NCBI GenBank assembly: GCA_905221605.1
Contig: CAJNDS010002471.1
Location: forward strand, 246,001 to 310,000
Direction: 5' to 3'
From: Symbiodinium natans
Lineage: Eukaryota; Sar; Dinophyceae; Suessiales; Symbiodiniaceae
Length of the DNA stretch: 64,000 bases
This document shows, piece after piece, positions 41,980-50,931 of this stretch. The notes under the pieces are model-generated. The model was not told the DNA's origin and ran no database searches. It saw only the letters and a list, made by a program, of their open reading frames with translations. Each line of letters begins with the position of its first letter. Positions within the stretch are counted from its first letter, which is position 1. Made by a program: the position numbers and the translations under genes.

Positions 41980-42549
41980 CTAATACATGTGCACCATGTC
42001 CCGACAGCTATGTTTACGTCTGTCGCACCTGGCATCAGTTTCATGAATCTTCAAGTAACTGACCCACGCAAGCGAACCATCAAGATCTCCCAGCCGAGCA
42101 ATCAACAGTAGCAGCGGCAGCAGCAGCACTAGTAGCACCAACAACAGCACTGCCACTTCCACTACAGTAGACTGGTGGTAAGTGCCGCCATGAAAAAATA
42201 CTGCACGAATGCAAAAGCACTTGCAAATGAGGTCCGGCATAGCCAGGAGGTTGATCGGCACCAGCAGTGGGATGCCCACCTTTTGCCCCGGGCTGCGCTG
42301 CTCCCTGGCAACGGCAAGAACGGAGTTCGATGCCCGGGGTTTCAGAGAGAACCCTGGCTTGCAGATTGTAGCATCGGATTGTTTTGTTTGCCGCCTAGGT
42401 AGATGTCGGCCACAAAATTTGTTCCACCACTGTGCCGTGGCTGACAACACAGGCCACCACGCCAAGTGCGTGCCCCCTAAACGAGCGAAACCGTCGCCCT
42501 GAATCTGAAACGCTGGACCCCGGAGGCTCATGCCGCTTGCCAAACCCAA
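41980..42549 (-). CDS. 189-codon ORF with Leu-rich run
   Basis: Third-longest clean ORF. The leucine-rich stretch (VLLLVLLVLLLPLLLL) comes from a CAG/CTG-type trinucleotide repeat at about 42,105-42,155, so it may not be a real membrane helix. No family recognised. Confidence 0.27.
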   Translation of the reverse strand: MGLASGMSLRGPAFQIQGDGFARLGGTHLAWWPVLSATAQWWNKFCGRHLPRRQTKQSDATICKPGFSLKPRASNSVLAVAREQRSPGQKVGIPLLVPINLLAMPDLICKCFCIRAVFFHGGTYHQSTVVEVAVLLLVLLVLLLPLLLLIARLGDLDGSLAWVSYLKIHETDARCDRRKHSCRDMVHMY

Positions 42550-43552
42550 AGCCTGAACCCAAACACAGCTTGAATCAGAGCCGTTGACGCTGTCCCAGAC
42601 TCTCTTGCAACTCTAGAACGCAAAACCCTAAACCCTAAACCCTAAACCCCCACTGAGCCTTAGCAGTCTTTCGAAGAAGGGGTGGAGCCCCCAGTCCTTC
42701 GGAGTTCGCAGCATTGGGGTTTGAGGGTTTGTAGCCCAATCGGTTTAGGGTTTAGGGTTTAGGGTTGTATGCGGCATCGTTCGAGCGCATCCCGTGTAAA
42801 CTTTCTCTTTATGCTCAAGTTCACCCTTTAGAACCCAGACTCTGTACCTCAATTGCATCGACTCACATAAACCCTAAACCCTAAACCCTAACCCTAAACC
42901 CTAAACCCGAACCCTAAACCCTAAACCCTAAACCCCAAACCCCAAACCCTAAACCCTAAACCCTAAACCGTTCTACATCGCACCTCGGCTGGCGCTTCAT
43001 CGGCTCCCTGCTGCAGATCCAGAAGTGGCAGTACCGATGCCTGGGAACAGTCCAGGCTGCCGTGGTCTCTCATGCGTGGGGGGTTTAGGGTTTAGGGTTT
43101 CGGGTTTCGGGTTTAGGGGGGTTGCTGTCTTTGACTTCCGGGGCAAGCGAATGTACTAGAGGGGTTTTAATAATTAGAAGAGGGCCAAAAGGGGGACACT
43201 ATGGCATAAATATGAAGGGACCAAAAGGGAATACTATCCGTAATGGTTCCGACCCCGAGATGACACATGATAACTCACTACTCCTCGGATGAGTTCTGCC
43301 ACCATATTATGTCATTGACCATGGTTTAGGGTTTAGGGTTTAGGGTTTAGGGTTTAGGGTTTAGGGTTTAGGGCACATTGGGATGGCTTGTGCTATTCCG
43401 ACATCTCGGGATCAGTAACTTCAAGAGCCAGGGGCCGAGGGTTGCAGATAAGGGCCTGCAATGTCCAACAAGGTTTTGAACCCATGCAAACAAAAAGTGG
43501 GAGCGGCTGCTCCAACTTATCTGCACGGCGCGCCAACTGCTGTTACACTTTG

Positions 43553-43705
43553 GCAAGGTTGAAGGTTGACCGGTTGACTCGGGTTGACATGGAAAGTGCA
43601 AGGCAAGGCACGTCCTCGAAGCCGTATGGCCGCGGCTTCCGTTCAATCGCAGCTTCAATGTCTGCCACAGCTTTCTGGGCCTCTGCATCAGACCCTGCAC
43701 CCTAA
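43553..43705 (-). CDS. Exon-like island, unknown product
   Basis: Open frame AEAQKAVADIEAAIERKPRP then GFEDVPCLALSMSTRV. An upstream island (43,818-43,755; WQEGVAIAKAKSMEVL) could join through a GA donor. Product unknown. Confidence 0.3.
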
Positions 43706-43839
43706 CTCCTGCACGACGGACGGAACGCGGCAGAAGTGCTCGATGAGTCAGGCCTGTGTCAGCACCTCCATCGATTTTGCTTTGGCGATGGCCACGCCCT
43801 CCTGCCAAAGCTGACTCACGACATGTTTGAGGGTCCAAG

Positions 43840-44440
43840 GCCGGACCCTTTTATGTCCCTGGACGCCACATGCTCTTACACGATGTAACTATACTGCGTG
43901 ACTGACGTCTGTCCTGATTGCCGTTGGCTGCCTCGATCTCAATGATGCCGCTTGTCTTCACTGCAGCAAAGGACAGCCTTGCTGCTAGGCTTCCACACAC
44001 CAGCGCATTGCACAAACTGACGCTTCGACACCATTCTCATGACTCAGGCCCCAAAAGAAACCGTGGCCCTAGAACCACACCGGGCTTCCAGAAAAGTCGG
44101 CCAAGCCGCTGCGAAAGACCCAGGCGAAGCAACCGCTTCCTTGCTTCTCAAAGCTCTGCTTGATTGATCGTTAAGTGCACCTACATGGTTCTCAGAGGAT
44201 TTGACTTCTCTTTAAACAAGACGTAGGTCGTCGGAGTCAGCATACCTGCCGAGTTTACTTTGCTGGTGGAAGCAAGGCTGTGCCAAACTCAGCAACCGGT
44301 TCGGGGATGGATTGTGGGCCCAAGAAACGTCGTGGTTCTCTCGAACCCGCAGCGTTCAACTGAGAACATGACAGCGGCGCCTGCCAACCGTGCACCCGAT
44401 GCCGACCCAAGAAAGCAGCATGATATAGGGGCCTTAAGAA
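43840..44440. other. Region without a supported gene
   Basis: Unique DNA with short plus ORFs (81 and 69 codons) and no ITS, which is unusual for this window. Nothing recognisable. Confidence 0.5.
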
Positions 44441-44454
44441 TTAGCATAGGGTTT

Positions 44455-44530
44455 GGGGGGGTTTTCTAGCACAATTATATAAAGGGACCATAAGGGAATG
44501 CTACTAGAAATTATTTATTCCGATTATTAA
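44455..44530. repeat. Family 12 dispersed repeat
   Basis: Shares AAAGGGACCATAAGGGAAT and ATTATTTATTCCGA with 1,668-1,735 and 43,186-43,255. No complete inverted ends seen. Confidence 0.6.
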
Positions 44531-44828
44531 CTGTTGCCATCTGCTGGGCGAGCATCTCAGACACCGACAGCGAGCGCGCCTGTGCCAAGTCCTTGAGAAG
44601 GGCAGCGCATTGGCAAAGCATCCCTACCCCAAACCCTAAACCCCAAAGCCTAAACCCTAAAACCGAAACGCTGCAAAACCTACACCCTAAAAGCATTGGC
44701 AATTCTCGGACAGCCCTTCGCCCAGCTCGACGCCCTGAGCTAGCGATGTCCAAGTGGCAGTGGCTGCAAAAGCCAGAAGCTGCTCCCGCAGCTGCCACTT
44801 CAGCAGCTTGGCCTTTTTTGCAGCCAGG
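44515..44828 (-). CDS. Coding segment interrupted by an ITS tract with 10-bp duplication
   Basis: Upstream part (44,828-44,695) encodes LLKWQLREQLLAFAATATW and QGVELGEGLSENCQ. Downstream part (44,623 to about 44,530) encodes AALLKDLAQARSLSVSEMLA. The 10-mer TTGCCAATGC occurs at both edges of the ITS, and removing one copy with the ITS restores one continuous frame. A GC-AG intron 44,624-44,694 also keeps frame. Confidence 0.42.
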
Positions 44829-44939
44829 GATTTAGGGTTTAGGGTTTAGGGTTTAGGGTTAGGGCTTAGGGTTTAGGGTTTTAGGTTTGGGGCGAAGGTC
44901 CTTACATTTCCAGCAGGCGCTCCTTTGGGGGAGCCTCCC

Positions 44940-45082
44940 AAAAGCCCCAAAGCCCCAAAGCCCCAAAGCCTAAACCCTAAACCCCAAACCCCAAACCCTG
45001 AACCCTGAACCCTAAACCCTAAACCCTAAACCCTAAACCCTAAACCCTAAACCCTAAACCCTAAACCCTAAACCCTAAACCC
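44940..45082 (+). repeat. ITS array with degenerate edge; possible intron
   Basis: CCCAAAG-type variants grade into about 11 perfect CCCTAAA units. On the minus strand a GT-AG intron 44,935-45,080 would join two short open islands in phase. Confidence 0.85.
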
Positions 45083-45164
45083 TGCATGATGCGACTCGCG
45101 CCCTCCGCACCTTCGAAGTGGAGAAGCCGGCGACCTGCAAAAACTGCAAAAGCTGCCATCCTTT

Positions 45165-45379
45165 TTGGGATGCTCTCCCTTGTACTAACGGCCCTTAATA
45201 GGGAAAGGGTTTAGGGTTTAGGGTTTAGGGTTTAGGGTTTAGGGTTTAGGGTTTAGGGTTTAGGGTTTAGGGTTTAGGGTTTAGGGTTTAGGGTTTAGGG
45301 TTTAGGGTTTAGGGTTAAAAATTGGGGGGGTACTATCATCCCTGTTAAGGACTGATAGAAAAAAAGGGGAACATCTCAA
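45165..45379. mobile_element. Family 1 MITE split by a telomeric array
   Basis: Left half ends CCCTTAATAGGGA, right half resumes GGGTACTATCATCCC. About 112 bp of TTTAGGG units (45,205-45,316) replace the usual 14-bp centre. Confidence 0.8.
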
Positions 45380-45423
45380 GCCATCCTACACAAGTTCTCG
45401 AAACCTCAATCGTGGCATCTAAA

Positions 45424-45820
45424 CTAATCTTGGTAGCCACGGAACCGTGTTCTAACTTTGGAAGGGAACCTTGAACCAACAAAGAAGGCAACAAAAAGGT
45501 ACCAGTAGGCTATGCTAGGACCATGTTCGGGTATAGAGTTTGGGAGGCGGCTCCCCTCCAAGCAAGTTGCGCACCCGGGAGAGTGGTGCTCTCTCTCGGG
45601 TTTAGGGTTTAGGCTGCCTTTGACTGCTTTGGTTTTCCTGCTGAAGGCAGAATACTTAACCCTAAACCCTAAACCCTAAACCCTAAAACGCTAAACCCTA
45701 AACCCTAAACCCTAAACCCTAAACCCTAAACCCTAAACCCCAAACCCCAAACCATCCAGCCTCAAGCAGCAGCACGCGCAGTGTGAAGGTCAGGTACCTC
45801 CATCCATCGGTCTCTGCACC
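45424..45820 (-). CDS. Two exons across an ITS intron, possible membrane protein
   Basis: Exon about 45,820-45,753 (YLTFTLRVLLLEAG) and a 72-codon exon 45,640-45,424 with the hydrophobic segment SIAYWYLFVAFFVG, ending at TAG. The 112-bp gap (45,641-45,752) is GT-AG, mostly telomeric, and keeps frame. Product unknown. Confidence 0.32.
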
Positions 45821-45827
45821 TTAGGTC

Positions 45828-45971
45828 CATGCATTTCCCCTTTATACTAACTGTCCTCAATAGGGATGATAATAGGGGGCACTGTTAAACCCTAAACCCT
45901 AAACCCTAAACCCTAAACCCTAAACCCTAAACCCTAAACCCTTAACATCGAGATAAGGGGGAACATCCCAA
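45828..45971. mobile_element. Family 1 MITE split by a telomeric array
   Basis: The left half runs to GGGGGCACTG; eight CCCTAAA units follow; the right terminus GGGGGAACATCCC is intact. TTAA is present at both edges of the array. Confidence 0.75.
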
Positions 45972-46727
45972 CCAGGAAGCGTATAGCACATAATGCTGCA
46001 ACGCCCTGCTGAAGCTGCCAGAGCTAAAAGCGGTGCAATAGCTCGACCACAACTAATAGTAATATTAACAATATGAATAACAGTAATAATTTTAAGAATA
46101 TTATTCATAATAGTACTAGAAATATTGATAATATTATTCATAAAACTAATAGTAAGAAAATATTAATACTAGTTATTATAAGGCACGTGGCTGAATGGTG
46201 GCATGTCTGATCGCAGGGAAGGAGCATTGTGGCGAACGCCACTCCGACGTGGCAGAGGTGGATGGGGAGGCTGTGCAAAGAATCTCGGTTTAGGGTTAGG
46301 GTTTAGGGTTTAGGGTTTAGGGTTTAGGGTTTAGGGTTTAGTTGTTCCTCAATCTTTCCCCCTAGTTGCTGAGTACCCTGGCCCAAAAGACCTTAACCTT
46401 TCAATTATGGTGGGATTGGAAAACAACCCAAACGGTCAAAGGTCATCTACTCAGCTACTGTACGAAGTCCCAAACACCCGGACTCTCAAAAATTGAAACC
46501 TCGAATTGGATTGTCCCCCATAACCCTAAACCCTAAACCCTAAACCCTAAACCCTAAACCCTAAACCCCAAAGCTTGTCAACATTCTACAGAAAGAGGTC
46601 CACCCAGCAGCATGCTCCAGTGGCGCACCGCCGAGCCAAGGCAGCAGCCTTAGTTCTTTGCAGCCTTGAAGTTTAGGGTTTAGGGTTTAGGGTTTAGGGT
46701 TTAGGGTTTAGGGTTTAGGGTGGAATT

Positions 46728-47350
46728 TACTTAATGCTTGCCCTCTTCCATTCTGCAACTACTGATGCCGTTAGACGCTTCAGGTCTCCTGGGGTAGTTG
46801 CTGGGCCTGGTCGATCACCACGACCCAGGCGGTGAATCTTGAGGGTTTAGGGTTTCGGCCGGGTTTAGGGTTTAGGGTTTAGGGTTTAGGGTTTAGGGTT
46901 TAGGGTTTAGGGTTTAGTTCGGACTCAAAGCTTGCTCCAATGCCCACCGCAATTTCCTGGAACTGCATTTGGCCAAACCGAGCCGTTATCAAACCCAAGG
47001 CTGAGCAACTTGGGCCCCAAAGCATTGCCAATTGCAGGGTTTAGGGTTTAGGGTTTAGGGTTTAGGGTTTAGGGTTTAGGGTTTAGGGTTTAGGGTTTAG
47101 GGTTTAGGGTTTAGGGTGGTCCGGAAAGCCGCAGCTCTGAGACCTTCATCGCAAGCTCTAAGTTAGGGTGCTCAAGTCCAAGGAGCACGCATCCAGGATG
47201 AGCCTTCAAGAAACCTTCCACACCCTCTGGACACCCTCTTGCTGGAACTCGATCTGAACCAAGAAGCTTGTCATACAACGCCAGCCCCTCGCTGGAAGGC
47301 TGCACGGCAGTCACAACCTGGTATAGGGACTCCCGGAATTTCAAAAGCTT
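46728..47350 (-). CDS. Three exon-like islands separated by ITS
   Basis: 47,350-47,118 (77 codons; GLALYDKLLGSDRVPARGCP then HPGCVLLGLEHPNLELAMKV), 47,037-46,918 (ARFGQMQFQEIAVGIGASFE) and 46,840-46,728 (DLKRLTASVVAEWKRASIK). The arrays between them read CCCTAAA in sense and contain no AG, so acceptors would lie inside the islands. Confidence 0.33.
47037..47117 (+). repeat. ITS array, TTTAGGG
   Basis: Eleven units separating two open minus-strand islands. Similar arrays at 46,863-46,917 and 47,908-48,000. Confidence 0.9.
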
Positions 47351-47695
47351 TCAAAAGCTGGGGAGCATCGGGTTTTACATGGGCTCCGGACTTAATCGTG
47401 TGCTACTGTATCATGTTACCCAGCTTGTCCCGCTTGAAGGATGCTCCAGGCTTGCTTGTTTGAGTTGGTGAAGCGCAGTGGACGGCAGCAACACGCTTTG
47501 GTCTGAAACCGTACTCAGGTTCCTACTCCAATCCTCACCCCGACACCTCGCCCCTCAAGCTCTTCTGTTTGGGTCAGGGTTTAGGGTTTAGGGTTTAGGG
47601 TATCGTCTGTCATCCTCGCGACATGCTGAGCCAAACTCAGAAGCTTCCAGAAACCATGCTGTACGTGCCGGACAGGCAAGCTAGGGAGTCTGCCA

Positions 47696-47790
47696 AACCC
47701 CAAACCCCAAACCCCAAACCCCAAACCCCAAACCCCAAACCCCAAACCCTAAACCCTACACCCTAAACCCTAAACCCTAAACCCCCCCCT
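47696..47790 (+). repeat. ITS variant block CCCCAAA
   Basis: Seven CCCCAAA units grade into CCCTAAA units, an example of local spread of one variant. Confidence 0.88.
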
Positions 47791-47905
47791 TTTGTGGCAG
47801 CCCCCCACTGAAGCTCCCCACCAGCATCATCCAGAAGCCCTCGTCCTCGGCCCGGGAGGCCGGGACATCCTCGAGTTCCAGGGCCTGCTGAGCTTTCAGT
47901 TGAGT
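47785..47905 (-). CDS. Exon-like island
   Basis: Open minus frame ALELEDVPASRAEDEGFWMM then LVGSFSGGLPQK, ending in a G run that merges with TTTAGGG units. Product unknown. Confidence 0.3.
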
Positions 47906-48640
47906 TTTAGGGTTTAGGGTTTAGGGTTTAGGGTTTAGGGTTTAGGGTTTAGGGTTTAGGGTTTAGGGTGTAGGGTTTAGGGTTTAGGGTTTAGGGTTTA
48001 GGTTGAAGGCCTTTTCGGCTTGGGGGGTTTGGGGATTTGGGGCTTTCATTTGGCGGATTCTTGTTTAAAGGTTCTTCTGGGTTCGGAGGGCTTGAGGCTT
48101 CAGGCTTCTGTGGTTCGGATGTCCTCGAAGTTGTGGGTTTTTGCTGTTGCTAAGGAAGGGCACTCTTGTTTTGGTTGGTCACTTTACAAGGGAAAAAGGG
48201 CAGAAGCGCACCCCTGGGCTACCAAGCCAAGGACAACAAGCTTTCGCACAAAAAAGCGGACCCAGCAGGCAACCTGAGATGCTGCTTTGGCCTGGTCAAG
48301 TTATCTTTGGGGTATAGGGTTTAGGGTTTAGGGTTTAGGGTTTCGGGTTTAAGGTCTTCTTTTCTGAATGCCAGGCAGGCCAAGCAATTCAGCCGCCCAC
48401 AACAGTCAACCCAAATGCACCCAACGCAAACTCAACACCCACAAATCCCCCTTTCTCAAGCACGCATGCTTCTTGTAAGTTATGCTCAAGTCTATATGAG
48501 AGGGAACTCTAAACCCTAAACCCTGAACCCTAAACCCTGAACCCTAAATCCGGTCTTGAATCTTGAAGGAGAAGGGCATTGACGGTTGTAGCTTAGCCAG
48601 TGGCGTGCTCAGACAAGACCATGGATCGCCTGCCTTTCCT

Positions 48641-48818
48641 ATTGGAGCCTAAACCCTCAACCCTCCAACCCTCCAACCCTCCAACCCTCCAACCCCCAAA
48701 CCCCCAAACCCCCAAACCCCCAAACCCCCAAAGCCTCAAAGCCTCAAAGCCTCAAAGCCTCAAAGCCTCAAAGCCACAAACCCTCAAACCCTCAAACCCT
48801 CAAACCCTAACCCTAAAC
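48641..48818 (+). repeat. Telomere-like minisatellite, CCCTCCAA / CCCCCAAA / GCCTCAAA blocks
   Basis: Successive uniform blocks of 8-bp variants. The Pro/Lys-rich ORF across it is an artefact. Confidence 0.85.
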
Positions 48819-48931
48819 TAGTAAGCTTGGAGCCCTGGCCGTGCGGTACCGGATCTTGGGAGGGCGGCCAGCATCTGTGGCCTCAGTGGCTTACGTTTCT
48901 CAGCTCCAGCTCAGGGAGGTTGGGGTTTAGG

Positions 48932-49225
48932 GTGTAGGGTTTAGGGCCGAGGAGTTAGGGTTTAGGGTTTAGGGCTAAGACTCTAAGCCCGGCGTCCCTC
49001 AGCAGATGTTTTAAGCTCCTGGGGCCAGTTTTCCCAGCAAGTGGAGACGAGCAGCAAAGCAGATCAACTCAGGGCTTAAACCGTAAACCCTAAACCCTAA
49101 ACCCTAAACCCTAAACCCTAAATACACCCTAGACCCTACACCCCAACCCCTAAACCCGAAACCCTACCGGGCTTAGAGTCTTAGCCCTAAACCCTAAACC
49201 CTAACTCCTAGGCCCTAAACCCTAA
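48932..49225. repeat. Inverted repeat with telomeric arms
   Basis: Arms 48,932-48,990 and 49,167-49,225 (about 59 bp, 1-2 mismatches) contain TAGGGTTTAGGG units plus unique CTAAGACTCTAAGCCCGG. A third partial copy is at 49,241-49,262. Confidence 0.85.
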
Positions 49226-49347
49226 ACCCTAAACCCTAGACGCCGGGCTTAGAGTCCTAGAGTTCAGGCTGAGAAGTTGCCTTTCGGTGCGACCCTGTGC
49301 CCAGGATGTGCAGCACTACTGGTGGCAGAGACTGAAGGATGCCACCT

Positions 49348-49449
49348 TGTAGCTATACTCCCCTTAGAACTTTAATCAAAATATTATTTTCAATGTCCTG
49401 TTGGGTGTTATATAAACAAGAACAAAAAATCCCAAGGGGGATATAGGTA
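49348..49449. mobile_element. Family 5 MITE, empty form
   Basis: Ends CTATACTCCCCTTAG / CAAGGGGGATATAG with 4-bp duplication GTAG. Similar to the 20.4-kb copy. Confidence 0.8.
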
Positions 49450-49564
49450 GACTCTTAACAATGATTTTTCTGGGAGGCTTGTGGAAGGCTTCGGGTTCAG
49501 CACCCCAACGCAAAACAACACTTCAAGGCACGTTTCCTTTCGATCGGCAGGTGTTTCATGCCTC

Positions 49565-50015
49565 TAGCCGATGCTCTCTCTTCTGAGATGTCTCGTGGGC
49601 CACGAAAAGCGAGACCCTGCACTCCTCTCAGAACGCAGGCAAGCGGCATGGTGCGTCAGGCCAATGGGTGAGGAGTTCACAAACACAAAGCGGTAGTTGC
49701 CACCTGGGCTCGGGTCCACTTGTTTCTAACGGGCCCGGGCCCCCCAGACGTGAACTCATCGAGGGCTGATGGTTTTCCGCAGCTGGGTCGAACTGCACCA
49801 CACTACCAGCATGGGCGATTAGACCGTAGAATGCCCCTGGCCAACCCTATGAAGGGCCTTTTTCAGGGGTCTTATATAGGGTATAGCCCATGCAGGTTTC
49901 AGGATTTTGATTTGGGGCTAGAGTTGATTCAAGGCATCGCCGTCTTCCGCATATACGTTCCCTCTTCGCGACTCCGCAACTGCCTCTGCATAAGCGCTGT
50001 AGATGCCAGGTGACT
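49565..50015 (-). CDS. Two exon-like islands around a family-3 element
   Basis: 50,015-49,930 (YSAYAEAVAESRRGNVYAED) and 49,706-49,565 (GNYRFVFVNSSPIGLTHHAA, acceptor GCCCAG). A diverged family-3 element (49,807-49,896) lies between them. Product unknown. Confidence 0.3.
49807..49896. mobile_element. Family 3 MITE, diverged
   Basis: Ends CATGGGCGATTAGACC / GGGTATAGCCCATG with the family's AACCCTAT core. Confidence 0.6.
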
Positions 50016-50161
50016 TGCTTTTCGCTCAACGATCAGCATGAGCTGCTGAGCACTCCTGCATGTGAGGATCTCATGTTATGGCATGAGGACCTTGGGAGAG
50101 TTTGGGTTTAGGGTTTAGGGTTCAGGGTTTAGGGTTTAGGGTTTAGGGTTTAGGGTTTAGC

Positions 50162-50250
50162 AGACCTGGCTTTGAATAGGGGCAAGAATCGCACGGCACG
50201 GGCTCGCAAGTCTTCTTTGCCGATACCGAGGCTCAACGCAGATGCTATTC
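50162..50250 (-). CDS. Exon-like island
   Basis: Open minus frame GIGKEDLRARAVRFLPLFKA next to an ITS tract. Its position downstream of the transporter stop suggests a further gene on the same strand, but nothing confirms it. Confidence 0.25.
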
Positions 50251-50832
50251 TCTCCCCCCCCCCCATGGCCACGATTTCAGAAAGCAAAATCACATGACTT
50301 GTCAGACTTATCAGTTCAGCCCTTTTTATCCCTCCTGTTGGCCTACATTGCCGCTTAAACCACTATATGCAGTGCAGAGCTGATTTTGCGTCATTTTGCA
50401 CATCCTTGCACGTCTCGTTGTTTTTTTGCATATCGCTTTGCATCAAAGCGGCAGCTTTAAGCCGTAGCTGAAGCCTTCGGACTAATTCGTTTGCGGAAGC
50501 TCAGTGAAGTCATCAGAAGGAAGCAGCTCTCCGGGGATCTAAGAGTTTCAGCTTTTGGGACGTTTAGGGTTCCTATGGGGAAACTAAGGCTGGGGGGTTG
50601 CATTGTGGAGGAATAGGGAGGTTCGCTTCGAGAGAAATGGCTGGCTGCAACTTCTTCGAGGACGAGCTTCTCCGCCCACTTGCTCCGACGTCACGGTATG
50701 TCTCTTCCCGTGTTTTAGGCTTAACCGTTTAAACCCTAAACCCTAAACCCTAAACCCTAAACCCTAAGGCACCGTTCAAGCTCGAACCCTGAACCAGCAC
50801 ACCCTGGCCTCGAAACCCCCAGGTCGCAAATC

Positions 50833-50931
50833 CTACGCCTGCTTTGCAGGCTTCTTAGGAGGATACTTCGCGTGCAGATAGATACTCGAGGCCACCAGCG
50901 GAACTGCAACGATCGTGGACCAATGCAAAGA
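50833..50931 (-). CDS. Transporter exon 12 (stop codon)
   Basis: SLHW then STIVAVPLVASSIYLHAKY, a short basic tail PPKKPAKQA and a TAG stop at 50,833-50,835. The last helix and the H-A-x-YPP tail are typical of this subfamily. The upstream 760-bp intron holds two ITS tracts and a 102-codon ORF that is probably not coding. Confidence 0.85.
   Translation of the reverse strand, partial: SLHWSTIVAVPLVASSIYLHAKYPPKKPAKQA

Noticed and set aside
48600-48821. 73-codon plus ORF rich in Pro, Lys and Ser
   Set aside because: It is a direct translation of CCCTCCAA/CCCCCAAA minisatellite blocks.
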